Below are positions 44,900 to 57,139 of a DNA stretch of 64,000 bases, piece by piece (positions within the stretch are counted from its first letter, which is position 1; every line of letters begins with the position of its first letter). Below the pieces are notes generated by a model. That model saw only the letters and a program-made list of their open reading frames with translations, had not been told where the DNA came from and ran no database searches. The DNA lies in assembly GCF_023091745.1 (NCBI RefSeq), contig NW_026291817.1:248001-312000 (forward strand). The letters are read 5' to 3'. Origin of the DNA: Budorcas taxicolor. Taxonomy: Eukaryota > Chordata > Mammalia > Artiodactyla > Bovidae. A program made the translations under genes and the position numbers.

Positions 44900-45715
44900 T
44901 TGAGATGCGACGGGAACGCCGGGAACTCTTTCCCGACGAAGCAGGGAAAGGATCCCTCATCTCGAGCTACGAGGCGGAAACTGGGCTCCTCTGGATGTGG
45001 GCGGGACCCTCGTGATTCCTCTCGAGTGGAGACGGGTATGTCGGGGAACTTCTTGTTTTGCACCAAGGGTTTGAAGGACCCTTTCGAAGTTCCAGAGGTG
45101 AGGTGTGATCAGCCTCGAGACGCCTCAGCGGAAATGGGCCTCATCTCGCCTGGAGGGGAGAACCTCCTGGATTTTGTCGAGTTGCGGCAGGTCTTCTCGA
45201 GTTACGACGGGGACCTCAGGGACCCGCTCTGGTGGCCTCAGGAAAGGCCAGTCCCCATGTGAGTTGCTACGGGAACTCTCGGGATTCCTCTCCCGTCCAT
45301 GCCGGGGCCTCAGTCCTTGTGTGGAGTCGGAGCCGGAACCTGAGGATTCCTCTCCAGTGTTGCCATGGATCTTGGGGTGCTTCTGAGTCTCCCCAGGGGA
45401 GTCAGGCCTCGTCTCGAGTGGGGGCATGCACGTGCGCTTTCCTCCCGAGCTGCAGCAGTAGTGTCACGCTTCCTGTCACGTGGATCAAGGGATCTGTGGC
45501 TTTCCCTCGAGGCTGTCCCTCGAGGCTTTCCCACGAGGCTTTCCCACAGGGCTGTGCCACGTGCCACCTTGGTGTGAGTCGATCCTCGGCATGAAAGACG
45601 AGCCGGTGAAGGGAAAAGAGGTTCCTCTGGAATGGACTGAGACATCTGGGGGACTCTTGGAATGGTGGCACGACCCTGGAGTTCCTCTCGCCGTTCCTGT
45701 TGAGAGGGCCTCCTC
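44900..45715 (+). repeat. Satellite monomer U56 (816 bp, GTATG)
   Basis: AAACTGGGCTCC, T at 157, T at 172, GATTTTGTCGAG, CATGTGAGTTGCTACGGG, AACTCTCGGG, A at 432 with T at 454, and GGCATGAAAG. The same type as U41; repeated as U68. Confidence 0.9.
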
Positions 45716-46531
45716 TTGAGATGCGACGGGAACGCCGGGAACTCTTTCCCGACGAAGCAGGGAAAGGATCCCTCATCTCGAGCTACGAGGCGGAAACGGG
45801 GCTCCTCTGGATGTGGGCGGGACCCTCGTGATTCCTCTCGAGTGGAGACGGCTAGGTCAGGGAACTTCTTGATTTGCACCAAGGGTGTGAAGGACCCTTT
45901 CGAAGTTCCAGAGGTGAGGTGTGATCAGCCTCGAGACGCCTCAGCGGAAATGGGCCTCATCTCGCCTGGAGGGGAGAACCTCCTGGATTTTCTCGAGTTG
46001 CGGCAGGTCTTCTCGAGTTACGACGGGGACCTCAGGGACCCGCTCTGGTGGCCTCAGGAAAGGCCAGTCCCCATGCGAGTTGCTAGGGGACCTCTCGGGA
46101 TTCCTCTCCCGTCCATGCCGGGGCCTCAGTCCTTGTGTGGAGTCGGGGCCGGAACCTGAGGATTCCTCTCCAGTGTTGCCATGGATCTTGGGGTGCTTCT
46201 GAGTCTCCCCAGGGGAGTCTGGCCTCGTCTCGAGTGGGGGCATGCACGTGCGCTTTCCTCCCGAGATGCAGCAGTAGTGTCACGCTTCCTGTTACGTGGA
46301 TCAAGGGATCTGTGGCTTTCCCTCGAGGCTGTCCCTCGAGGCTTTCCCACGAGGCTTTCCCACAGGGCTGTGCCACGTGCCACCTTGGTGTGAGTCGATC
46401 CTCGGCGTGAAAGACGAGCCGGTGAAGGGAAAAGAGGTTCCTCTGGAATGGACTGAGACATCTGGGGGACTCTTGGAATGGTGGCACGACCCTGGAGTTC
46501 CTCTCGCCATTCCTGTTGAGAGGGCCTCCTC
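45716..46531 (+). repeat. Satellite monomer U57 (816 bp, CTAGG)
   Basis: CTAGGTCAGGG. The right half has GAGTCTGGCC, GAGATGCAGC and GTTACGTGG, ending CCATTCC with GAGAGGG. It is the same type as U70. Confidence 0.9.
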
Positions 46532-47347
46532 TTGAGATGCGACGGGAACGCCGGGAACTCTTTCCCGAAGAAGCAGGGAAAGGATCCCTCATCTCGAGCT
46601 ACGAGGCGGAAACGGGGCTCCTCTGGATGTGGGCGGGACCCTCGTGATTCCTCTCGAGTGGAGACGGGTATGTCGGGGAACTTCTTGATTTGCACCAAGG
46701 GTGTGAAGGACCCTTTCGAAGTTCCAGAGGTGAGGTGTGATCAGCCTCGAGACGCCTCAGCGGAAATGGGCCTCATTTCGCCTGGAGGGGAGAACCTCCT
46801 GGATTTTCTCGAGTTGCGGCAGGTCTTCTCGAGTTACGACGGGGACCTCAGGGACCCGCTCTGGTGGCCTCAGGAAAGGCCAGTCCCCATGCGAGTTGCT
46901 AGGGGACCTCTCGGGATTCCTCTCCCGTCCATGCCGGGGCCTCAGTCCTTGTGTGGAGTCGGGGCCGGAACCTGAGGATTCCTCTCCAGTGTTGCCATGG
47001 ATCTTGGGGTGCTTCTGAGTCTCCCCAGGGGAGTCAGGCCTCGTCTCGAGTGGGGGCATGCACGTGCGCTTTCCTCCCGAGCTGCAGCAGTAGTGTCACG
47101 CTTCCTGTCACGTGGATCAAGGGATCTGTGGCTTTCCCTCGAGGCTGTCCCTCGAGGCTTTCCCACGAGGCTTTCCCACAGGGCTGTGCCATGTGCCACC
47201 TTTGTGTGAGTCGATCCTCGGCGTGAAAGACGAGCCGGTGAAGGGAAAAGAGGTTCCTCTGGAATGGACTGAGACATCTGGGGGACTCTTGGAATGGTGG
47301 CACGACCCTGGAGTTCCTCTCGCCGTTCCTGTTGAGAGGGCCTCCTC
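46532..47347 (+). repeat. Satellite monomer U58 (816 bp, GTATG)
   Basis: CCCGAAGAAG and CATTTCGCC as in U46, but GGAACCTGAGG is kept. GCCATGTGCCACC (third E-box lost by a CpG transition) and CCTTTGTGTG follow. Confidence 0.9.
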
Positions 47348-48163
47348 TTGAGATGCGACGGGAACGCCGGGAACTCTTTCCCGACGAAGCAGGGAAAGGA
47401 TCCCTCATCTCGAGCTACGAGGCGGAAACGGGGCTCCTCTGGATGTGGGCGGGACCCTCGTGATTCCTCTCGAGTGGAGACGGCTAGGTCAGGGAACTTC
47501 TTGATTTGCACCAAGGGTGTGAAGGACCCTTTCGAAGTTCCAGAGGTGAGGTGTGATCAGCCTCGAGACGCCTCAGCGGAAATGGGCCTCATCTCGCCTG
47601 GAGGGGAGAACCTCCTGGATTTGCTCGAGTTGCGGCAGGTCTTCTCGAGTTACGACGGGGACCTCAGGGACCCGCTCTGGTGGCCTCAGGAAAGGCCAGT
47701 CCCCATGCGAGTTGCTAGGGGACCTCTCGGGATTCCTCTCCCGTCCATGCCGGGGCCTCAGTCCTTGTGTGGAGTCGGGGCCGGAACCTGAGGATTCCTC
47801 TCCAGTGTTGCCATGGATCTTGGGGTGCTTCTGAGTCTCCCCAGGGGAGTCAGGCCTCGTCTCGAGTGGGGGCATGCACGTGCGCTTTCCTCCCGAGCTG
47901 CAGCAGTAGTGTCACGCTTCCTGTCACGTGGATCAAGGGATCTGTGGCTTTCCCTCGAGGCTGTCCCTCGAGGCTTTCCCACGAGGCTTTCCCACAGGGC
48001 TGTGCCACGTGCCACCTTGGTGTGAGTCGATCCTCGGCGTGAAAGACGAGCCGGTGAAGGGAAAAGAGGTTCCTCTGGAATGGACTGAGACATCTGGGGG
48101 ACTCTTGGAATGGTGGCACGACCCTGGAGTTCCTCTCGCCATTCCTGTTGAGAGGGCCTCCTC
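47348..48163 (+). repeat. Satellite monomer U59 (816 bp, CTAGG)
   Basis: CTAGGTCAGGG, near consensus, ending CCATTCC. GGATTTGCTCGAG is private. Confidence 0.9.
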
Positions 48164-48979
48164 TTGAGATGCGACGGGAACGCCGGGAACTCTTTCCCGA
48201 CGAAGCAGGGAAAGGATCCCTCATCTCGAGCTACGAGGCGGAAACGGTGCTCCTCTGGATGTGGGCGGGACCCTCGTGATTCCTCTCGAGTGGAGACGGC
48301 TAGGTCGGGGAACTTCTTGATTTGCACCAAGGGTGTGAAGGAGCCTTTCGAAGTTACAGAGGTGAGGTGTGATCAGCCTCGAGACGCCTCAGCGGAAATG
48401 GGCCTCATCTCGCCTGGAGGGGAGAACCTCCTGGATTTTCTCGAGTTGCGGCAGGTCTTCTCGAGTTACGACGGGGACCTCATGGACCCGCTCTGGTGAC
48501 CTTAGGAAAGGCTAGTCCCCATGCGAGTTGCTAGGGGACCTCTCGGGATTCCTCTCCCGTCCATGCCGGGGCCTCAGTCCTTGTGTGGAGTCGGGGCCGG
48601 AACCTGAGGATTCCTCTCCAGTGTTGCCATGGATCTTGGGGTGCTTCTGAGTCTCCCCAGGGGAGTCAGGCCTCGTCTCGAGTGGGGGCATGCACGTGCG
48701 CTTTCCTCCCGAGCTGCAGCAGTAGTGTCACGCTTCCTGTCACGTAGATCAAGGGATCTGTGGCTTTCCCTCGAGGCTGTCCCTCGAGGCTTTCCCACGA
48801 GGCTTTCCCACAGGGCTGTGCCACGTGCCACCTTGGTGTGAGTCGATCCTCGGCGTGAAAGACGAGCCGGTGAAGGGAAAAGAGGTTCCTCTGGAATGGA
48901 CTGAGACATCTGGGGGACTCTTGGAATGGTGGCACGACCCTGGAGTTCCTCTCGCCATTCCTGTTGAGCGGGCCTCCTC
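48164..48979 (+). repeat. Satellite monomer U60 (816 bp, CTAGG)
   Basis: ACGGTGCTCC, AAGGAGCCT, CATGGACCC, GGTGACCTTAGG and CACGTAGATC, ending CCATTCC with GAGCGGG. GTTACAGAGG is private. Confidence 0.9.
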
Positions 48980-49795
48980 TTGAGATGCGACGGGAACGCC
49001 GGGAACTCTTTCCCGAAGAAGCAGGGAAAGGATCCCTCATCTCGAGCTACGAGGCGGAAACGGGGCTCCTCTGGATGTGGGCGGGACCCTCGTGATTCCT
49101 CTCGAGTGGAGACGGGTATGTCGGGGAACTTCTTGATTTGCACCAAGGGTGTGAAGGACCCTTTCGAAGTTCCAGAGGTGAGGTGTGATCAGCCTCGAGA
49201 CGCCTCAGCGGAAATGGGCCTCATTTCGCCTGGAGGGGAGAACCTCCTGGATTTTCTCGAGTTGCGGCAGGTCTTCTCGAGTTACGACGGGGACCTCAGG
49301 GACCCGCTCTGGTGGCCTCAGGAAAGGCCAGTCCCCATGCGAGTTGCTAGGGGACCACTCGGGATTCCTCTCCCGTCCATGCCGGGGCCTCAGTCCTTGT
49401 GTGGAGTCGGGGCCGGAAACTTAGGATTCCTCTCCAGTGTTGCCATGGATCTTGGGGTGCTTCTGAGTCTCCCCAGGGGAGTCAGGCCTCGTCTCGAGTG
49501 GGGGCATGCACGTGCGCTTTCCTCCCGAGCTGCAGCAGTAGTGTCACGCTTCCTGTCACGTGGATCAAGGGATCTGTGGCTTTCCCTCGAGGCTGTCCCT
49601 CGACGCTTTCCCACGAGGCTTTCCCACAGGGCTGTGCCACGTGCCACCTTTGTGTGAGTCGATCCTCGGCGTGAAAGACGAGCCGGTGAAGGGAAAAGAG
49701 GTTCCTCTGGAATGGACTGAGACATCTGGGGGACTCTTGGAATGGTGGCACGACCCTGGAGTTCCTCTCGCCGTTCCTGTTGAGAGGGCCTCCTC
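48980..49795 (+). repeat. Satellite monomer U61 (816 bp, GTATG)
   Basis: CCCGAAGAAG, CATTTCGCC, GGAAACTTAGG and CCTTTGTGTG, related to U50. GGACCACTCGG and CCTCGACGCTTTCC are private. The TTAGG change again opens a 225-codon shadow frame. Confidence 0.9.
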
Positions 49796-50611
49796 TTGAG
49801 ATGCGACGGGAACGCCGGGAACTCTTTCCCGACGAAGCAGGGAAAGGATCCCTCATCTCGAGCTACGAGGCGGAAACGGGGCTCCTCTGGATGTGGGCGG
49901 GACCCTCGTGATTCCTCTCGAGTGGAGACGGCTAGGTCAGGGAACTTCTTGATTTGCACCAAGGGTGTGAAGGACCCTTTCGAAGTTCCAGAGGTGAGGT
50001 GTGATCAGCCTCGAGACGCCTCAGCGGAAATGGGCCTCATCTCGCCTGGAGGGGAGAACCTCCTGGATTTTCTCGAGTTGCGGCAGGTCTTCTCGAGTTA
50101 CGACGGGGACCTCAGGGACCCGCTCTGGTGGCCTCAGGAAAGGCCAGTCCCCATGCGAGTTGCTAGGGGACCTCTCGGGATTCCTCTCCCGTCCATGCCG
50201 GGGCCTCAGTCCTTGTGTGGAGTCGGGGCCGGAACCTGAGGATTCCTCTCCAGTGTTGCCATGGATCTTGGGGTGCTTCTGAGTCTCCCCAGGGGAGTCA
50301 GGCCTCGTCTCGAGTGGGGGCATGCACGTGCGCTTTCCTCCCGAGCTGCAGCAGTAGTGTCACGCTTCCTGTCACGTGGATCAAGGGATCTGTGGCTTTC
50401 CCTCGAGGCTGTCCCTCGAGGCTTTCCCACGAGGCTTTCCCACAGGGCTGTGCCACGTGCCACCTTGGTGTGAGTCGATCCTCGGCGTGAAAGACGAGCC
50501 GGTGAAGGGAAAAGAGGTTCCTCTGGAATGGACTGAGACATCTGGGGGACTCTTGGAATGGTGGCACGACCCTGGAGTTCCTCTCGCCGTTCCTGTTGAG
50601 AGGGCCTCCTC
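49796..50611 (+). repeat. Satellite monomer U62 (816 bp, CTAGG)
   Basis: A plain example of the CTAGG type: CTAGGTCAGGG, T at 200, C at 361, CCTCAG and CCGTTCC. It is a good reference sequence for domain B. Confidence 0.9.
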
Positions 50612-51427
50612 TTGAGATGCGACGGGAACGCCGGGAACTCTTTCCCGACGAAGCAGGGAAAGGATCCCTCATCTCGAGCTACGAGGCGGAAACGGGGCTC
50701 CTCTGGATGTGGGCGGGACCCTCGTGATTCCTCTCGAGTGGAGACGGCTAGGTCGGGGAACTTCTTGATTTGCACCAAGGGTGTGAAGGAGCCTTTCGAA
50801 GTTCCAGAGGTGAGGTGTGATCAGCCTCGAGACGCCTCAGCGGAAATGGGCCTCATCTCGCCTGGAGGGGAGAACCTCCTGGATTTTCTCGAGTTGCGGC
50901 AGGTCTTCTCGAGTTACGACGGGGACCTCAGGGACCCGCTCTGGTGGCCTCAGGAAAGGCCAGTCCCCATGTGAGTTGCTACGGGACCTCTCGGGATTCC
51001 TCTCCCGTCCATGCCGGGGCCTCAGTCCTTGTGTGGATTCGGAGCCGGAACCTGAGGATTCCTCTCCAGTGTTGCCATGGATCTTGGGGTGCTTCTGAGT
51101 CTCCCCAGGGGAGTCAGGCCTCGTCTCGAGTGGGGGCATGCACGTGCGCTTTCCTCCCGAGCTGCAGCAGTAGTGTCACGCTTCCTGTCACGTGGATCAA
51201 GGGATCTGTGGCTTTCCCTCGAGGCTGTCCCTCGAGGCTTTCCCACGAGGCTTTCCCACAGGGCTGTGCCACGTGCCACCTTGGTGTGAGTCGATCCTCG
51301 GCGTGAAAGACGAGCCGGTGAAGGGAAAAGAGGTTCCTCTGGAATGGACTGAGACATCTGGGGGACTCTTGGAATGGTGGCACGACCCTGGAGTTCCTGT
51401 CGCCGTTCCTGTTGAGAGGGCCTCCTC
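50612..51427 (+). repeat. Satellite monomer U63 (816 bp, CTAGG)
   Basis: CTAGGTCGGGG, AAGGAGCCT, CATGTGAGTTGCTACGGG, GTGGATTCGGAGCC and TTCCTGTCGCC. It combines U55-like left and U41-like right marks. Confidence 0.9.
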
Positions 51428-52243
51428 TTGAGATGCGACGGGAATGCCGGGAACTCTTTCCCGACGAAGCAGGGAAAGGATCCCTCATCTCGAGCTACGA
51501 GGCGGAAACGGGGCTCCTCTGGATGTGGGCGGGACTCTCGTGATTCCTCTCGAGTGGAGACGGCTAGGTCAGGGAACTTCTTGATTTGCACCAAGGGTGT
51601 GAAGGACCCTTTCGAAGTTCCAGAGGTGAGGTGTGATCAGCCTCGAGACGCCTCAGCGGAAATGGGCCTCATCTCGCCTGGAGGGGAGAACCTCCTGGAT
51701 TTTCTCGAGTTGCGGCAGGTCTTCTCGAGTTACGACGGGGACCTCAGGGACCCGCTCTGGTGGCCTCAGGAAAGGCCAGTCCCCATGCGAGTTGCTAGGG
51801 GACCTCTCGGGATTCCTCTCCCGTCCATGCCGGGGCCTCAGTCCTTGTGTGGAGTCGGAGCCGGAACCTGAGGATTCCTCCCCAGTGTTGCAATGGATCT
51901 TGGGGTGCTTCTGAGTCTCCCCAGGGGAGTCAGGCCTCGTCTCGGGTGGGGGCATGCACGTGCGCTTTCCTCCCGAGCTGCAGCAGTAGTGTCACGCTTC
52001 CTGTCACGTGGATCAAGGGATCTGTGGCTTTCCCTCGAGGCTGTCCCTCGAGGCTTTCCCACGAGGCTTTCCCACAGGGCTGTGCCACGTGCCACCTTGG
52101 TGTGAGTCGATCCTCGGCGTGAAAGACGAGCCGGTGAAGGGAAAAGAGGTTCCTCTGGAATGGACTGAGACATCTGGGGGACTCTTGGAATGGTGGCACG
52201 ACCCTGGAGTTCCTCTCGACGGTCCTGTTGAGAGGGCCTCCTC
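51428..52243 (+). repeat. Satellite monomer U64 (816 bp, CTAGG)
   Basis: T at 18, GGGACTCTCGTG, CTAGGTCAGGG, A at 432, C at 454 and G at 518, ending CTCGACGGTCC. GTTGCAATGG is private. Confidence 0.9.
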
Positions 52244-53059
52244 TTGAGATGCGACGGGAACGCCGGGAACTCTTTCCCGACGAAGCAGGGAAAGGATCCC
52301 TCATCTCGAGCTACGAGGCGGAAACGGTGCTCCTCTGGATGTGGGCGGGACCCTCGTGATTCCTCTCGAGTGGAGACGGCTAGGTCGGGGAACTTCTTGA
52401 TTTGCACCAAGGGTGTGAAGGAGCCTTTCGAAGTTCCAGAGGTGAGGTGTGATCAGCCTCGAGACGCCTCAGCGGAAATGGGCCTCATCTCGCCTGGAGG
52501 GGAGAACCTCCTGGATTTTCTCGAGTTGCGGCAGGTCTTCTCGAGTTACGACGGGGACCTCATGGACCCGCTCTGGTGACCTTAGGAAAGGCTAGTCCCC
52601 ATGCGAGTTGCAAGGGGACCTCTCGGGATTCCTCTCCCGTCCATGCCGGGGCCTCAGTCCTTGTGTGGAGTCGGGGCCGGAACCTGAGGATTCCTCTCCA
52701 GTGTTGCCATGGATCTTGGGGTGCTTCTGAGTCTCCCCAGGGGAGTCAGGCCTCGTCTCGAGTGGGGGCATGCACGTGCGCTTTCCTCCCGAGCTGTAGC
52801 AGTAGTGTCACGCTTCCTGTCACGTAGATCAAGGGATCTGTGGCTTTCCCTCGAGGCTGTCCCTCGAGGCTTTCCCACGAGGCTTTCCCACAGGGCTGTG
52901 CCACGTGCCACCTTGGTGTGAGTCGATCCTCGGCGTGAAAGACGAGCCGGTGAAGGGAAAAGAGGTTCCTCTGGAAAGGACTGAGACATCTGGGGGACTC
53001 TTGGAATGGTGGCACGACCCTGGAGTTCCTCTCGCCGTTCCTGTTGAGAGGGCCTCCTC
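52244..53059 (+). repeat. Satellite monomer U65 (816 bp, CTAGG)
   Basis: Counterpart of U53 at 9792 bp: ACGGTGCTCC, AAGGAGCCT, TGACCTTAGG, GAGCTGTAGC, CACGTAGATC and CTGGAAAGGA. GTTGCAAGGGG is private. Confidence 0.9.
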
Positions 53060-53875
53060 TTGAGATGTGACGGGAACGCCGGGAACTCTTTCCCGACGAA
53101 GCAGGGAAAGGATCCCTCATCTCGAGCTACGAGGCGGAAACGGGGCTCCTCTGGATGTGGGCGGGACCCTCGTGATTCCTCTCGAGTGGAGACGGCTAGG
53201 TCAGGGAACTTCTTGATTTGCACCAAGGGTGTGAAGGACCCTTTCGAAGTTCCAGAGGTGAGGTGTGATCAGCCTCGAGACGCCTCAGCGGAAATGGGCC
53301 TCATCTCGCCTGGAGGGGAGAACCTCCTGGATTTTCTCGAGTTGCGGCAGGTCTTCTCGAGTTACGACGGGGACCTCAGGGACCCGCTCTGGTGGCCTCA
53401 GGAAAGGCCAGTCCCCATGCGAGTTGCTAGGGGACCTCTCGGGATTCCTCTCCCGTCCATGCCGGGGCCTCAGTTCTTGTGTGGAGTCGGAGCCGGAACC
53501 TGAGGATTCCTCCCCAGTGTTGCCATGGATCTTGGGGTGCTTCTGAGTCTCCCCAGGGGAGTCAGGCCTCGTCTCGGGTGGGGGCATGCACGTGCGCTTT
53601 CCTCCCGAGCTGCAGCAGTAGTGTCACGCTTCCTGTCACGTGGATCAAGGGATCTGTGGCTTTCCCTCGAGGCTGTCCCTCGAGGCTTTCCCACGAGGCT
53701 TTCCCACAGGGCTGTGACACGTGCCACCTTGGTGTGAGTCGATCCTCGGCGTGAAAGACGAGCCGGTGAAGGGAAAAGAGGTTCCTCTGGAATGGACTGA
53801 GACATCTGGGGGACTCTTGGAATGGTGGCACGACCCTGGAGTTCCTCTCGCCGTTCCTGTTGAGAGGGCCTCCTC
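53060..53875 (+). repeat. Satellite monomer U66 (816 bp, CTAGG)
   Basis: Counterpart of U54. Private changes are GAGATGTGACGG (CpG transition), CAGTTCTTG and CTGTGACACG. Confidence 0.9.
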
Positions 53876-54691
53876 TTGAGATGCGACGGGAACGCCGGGA
53901 ACTCTTTCCCGACGAAGCAGGGAAAGGATCCCTCATCTCGAGCTACGAGGCGGAAACGGTGCTCCTCTGGATGTGGGCGGGACCCTCGTGATTCCTCTCG
54001 AGTGGAGACGGCTAGGTCGGGGAACTTCTTGATTTGCACCAAGGGTGTGAAGGAGCCTTTCGAAGTTCCAGAGGTGAGGTGTGATCAGCCTCGAGACGCC
54101 TCAGCGGAAATGGGCCTCATCTCGCCTGGAGGGGAGAACCTCCTGGATTTTCTCGAGTTGCGGCAGGTCTTCTCGAGTTACGACGGGGACCTCATGGACC
54201 CGCTCTGGTGACCTTAGGAAAGGCTAGTCCCCATGGGAGTTGCTAGGGGACCTCTCGGGATTCCTCTCCCGTCCATGCCGGGGCCTCAGTCCTTGTGTGG
54301 AGTCGGGGCCGGAACCTGAGGATTCCTCTCCAGTGTTGCCATGGATCTTGGGGTGCTTCTGAGTCTCCCCAGGGGAGTCAGGCCTCGTCTCGAGTGGGGG
54401 CATGCACGTGCGCTTTCCTCCCGAGCTGCAGCAGTAGTGTCACGCTTCCTGTCACGTGGATCAAGGGATCTGTGGCTTTCCCTCGAGGCTGTCCCTCGAG
54501 GCTTTCCCACGAGGCTTTCCCACAGGGCTGTGCCACGTGCCACCTTGGTGTGAGTCGATCCTCGGCGTGAAAGACGAGCCGGTGAAGGGAAAAGAGGTTC
54601 CTCTGGAATGGACTGAGACATCTGGGGGACTCTTGGAATGGTGGCACGACCCTGGAGTTCCTCTCGCCGTTCCTGTTGAGAGGGCCTCCTC
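53876..54691 (+). repeat. Satellite monomer U67 (816 bp, CTAGG)
   Basis: Counterpart of U55 on the left: ACGGTGCTCC, AAGGAGCCT, CATGGACCC, TGACCTTAGG. The middle E-box is intact. CATGGGAGTTG is private. Confidence 0.9.
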
Positions 54692-55507
54692 TTGAGATGC
54701 GACGGGAACGCCGGGAACTCTTTCCCGACGAAGCAGGGAAAGGATCCCTCATCTCGAGCTACGAGGCGGAAACTGGGCTGCTCTGGATGTGGGCGGGACC
54801 CTCGTGATTCCTCTCGAGTGGAGACGGGTATGTCGGGGAACTTCTTGTTTTGCACCAAGGGTTTGAAGGACCCTTTCGAAGTTCCAGAGGTGAGGTGTGA
54901 TCAGCCTCGAGACGCCTCAGCGGAAATGGGCCTCATCTCGCCTGGAGGGGAGAACCTCCTGGATTTTGTCGAGTTGCAGCAGGTCTTCTCGAGTTACGAC
55001 AGGGACCTCAGGGACCCGCTCTGGTGGCCTCAGGAAAGGCCAGTCCCCATGTGAGTTGCTACGGGAACTCTCGGGATTCCTCTCCCGTCCATGCCGGGGC
55101 CTCAGTCCTTGTGTGGAGTCGGAGCCGGAACCTGAGGATTCCTCTCCAGTGTTGCCATGGATCTTGGGGTGCTTCTGAGTCTCCCCAGGGGAGTCAGGCC
55201 TCGTCTCGAGTGGGGGCCTGCACGTGCGCTTTCCTCCCGAGCTGCAGCAGTAGTGTCACGCTTCCTGTCACGTGGATCAAGGGATCTGTGGCTTTCCCTC
55301 GAGGCTGTCCCTCGAGGCTTTCCCACGAGGCTTTCCCACAGGGCTGTGCCACGTGCCACCTTGGTGTGAGTCGATCCTCGGCATGAAAGACGAGCCGGTG
55401 AAGGGAAAAGAGGTTCCTCTGGAATGGACTGAGACATCTGGGGGACTCTTGGAATGGTGGCACGACCCTGGAGTTCCTCTCGCCGTTCCTGTTGAGAGGG
55501 CCTCCTC
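54692..55507 (+). repeat. Satellite monomer U68 (816 bp, GTATG)
   Basis: Counterpart of U56, with G at 89. Private changes are GTTGCAGCAGG and ACGACAGGGACC (both CpG transitions) and GGGGGCCTGCACG. Confidence 0.9.
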
Positions 55508-56323
55508 TTGAGATGCGACGGGAACGCCGGGAACTCTTTCCCGACGAAGCAGGGAAAGGATACCTCATCTCGAGCTACGAGGCGGAAACGGGGCTCCTCT
55601 GGATGTGGGCGGGACCCTCGTGATTCCTCTCGAGTGGAGACGGCTAGGTCCGGGAACTTCTTGATTTGCACCAAGGGTGTGAAGGACCCTTTCGAAGTTC
55701 CAGAGGTGAGGTGTGATCAGCCTCGAGACGCCTCAGCGGAAATGGGCCTCATCTCGCCTGGAGGGGAGAACCTCCTGGATTTTCTCGAGTTGCGGCAGGT
55801 CTTCTCGAGTTACGACGGGGACCTCAGGGACCCGCTCTGGTGGCCTCAGGAAAGGCCAGTCCCCATGCGAGTTGCTAGGGGACCTCTCGGGATTCCTCTC
55901 CCGTCCATGCCGGGGCCTCAGTCCTTGTGTGGAGTCGGGGCCGGAACCTGAGGATTCCTCTCCAGTGTTGCCATGGATCTTGGGGTGCTTCTGAGTCTCC
56001 CCAGGGGAGTCAGGCCTCGTCTCGAGTGGGGGCATGCACGTGCGCTTTCCTCCCGAGCTGCAGCAGTAGTGTCACGCTTCCTGTCACGTGGATCAAGGGA
56101 TCTGTGGCTTTCCCTCGAGGCTGTCCCTCGAGGCTTTCCCACGAGGCTTTCCCACAGGGCTGTGCCACGTGCCACCTTGGTGTGAGTCGATCCTCGGCGT
56201 GAAAGACGAGCCGGTGAAGGGAAAAGAGGTTCCTCTGGAATGGACTGAGACATCTGGGGGACTCTTGGAATGGTGGCACGACCCTGGAGTTCCTCTCGCC
56301 GTTCCTGTTGAGAGGGCCTCCTC
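55508..56323 (+). repeat. Satellite monomer U69 (816 bp, CTAGG)
   Basis: A plain CTAGG monomer with GGATACCTC (BamHI site lost) and CTAGGTCCGGG. It is the extra monomer that shifts the U57/U70 match from 12 to 13 units. Confidence 0.9.
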
Positions 56324-57139
56324 TTGAGATGCGACGGGAACGCCGGGAACTCTTTCCCGACGAAGCAGGGAAAGGATCCCTCATCTCGAGCTACGAGGCG
56401 GAAACGGGGCTCCTCTGGATGTGGGCGGGACCCTCGTGATTCCTCTCGAGTGGAGACGGCTAGGTCAGGGAACTTCTTGATTTGCACCAAGGGTGTGAAG
56501 GACCCTTTCGAAGTTCCAGAGGTGAGGTGTGATCAGCCTCGAGACGCCTCAGCGGAAATGGGCCTCATCTCGCCTGGAGGGGAGAACCTCCTGGATTTTC
56601 TCGAGTTGCGGCAGGTCTTCTCGAGTTACGACGGGGACCTCAGGGACCCGCTCTGGTGGCCTCAGGAAAGGCCAGTCCCCATGCGAGTTGCTAGGGGACC
56701 TCTCGGGATTCCTCTCCCGTCCATGCCGGGGCCTCAGTCCTTGTGTGGAGTCGGGGCCGGAACCTGAGGATTCCTCTCCAGTGTTGCCATGGATCTTGGG
56801 GTGCTTCTGAGTCTCCCCAGGGGAGTCTGGCCTCGTCTCGAGTGGGGGCATGCACGTGCGCTTTCCTCCCGAGATGCAGCAGTAGTGTCACGCTTCCTGT
56901 TACGTGGATCAAGGGATCTGTGGCTTTCCCTCGAGGCTGTCCCTCGAGGCTTTCCCACGAGGCTTTCCCACAGGGCTGTGCCACGTGCCACCTTGGTGTG
57001 AGTCGATCCTCGGCGTGAAAGACGAGCCGGTGAAGGGAAAAGAGGTTCCTCTGGAATGGACTGAGACATCTGGGGGACTCTTGGAATGGTGGCACGACCC
57101 TGGAGTTCCTCTCGCCATTCCTGTTGAGAGGGCCTCCTC
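56324..57139 (+). repeat. Satellite monomer U70 (816 bp, CTAGG)
   Basis: CTAGGTCAGGG, GAGTCTGGCC, GAGATGCAGC and GTTACGTGG, ending CCATTCC. It is the same type as U57. Confidence 0.9.

Larger units (their letters stand above)
42452..45715. repeat. Four-monomer block, copy 1 of a pair 12 monomers apart (U53-U56)
   Basis: U53 to U56 match U65 to U68 in order at a constant 9792-bp offset. Shared rare variants include GAGCTGTAGC and CTGGAAAGGACTG in U53/U65, CTCGGGTGGG in U54/U66, AAGGAGCCT in U55/U67 and GATTTTGTCGAG with AACTCTCGGG in U56/U68. Confidence 0.78.
52244..55507. repeat. Four-monomer block, copy 2 (U65-U68)
   Basis: This copy matches U53-U56. It is followed by one extra ordinary monomer (U69) before the match resumes at U70-U71 with U57-U58, now at 13 monomers' distance. 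The copies differ in private changes such as GTTGCAAGGGG in U65, CAGTTCTTG in U66, CATGGGAGTTG in U67 and GGGGGCCTGCACG in U68. U67 has the intact CACGTG where U55 has CACGTA. Confidence 0.75.
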
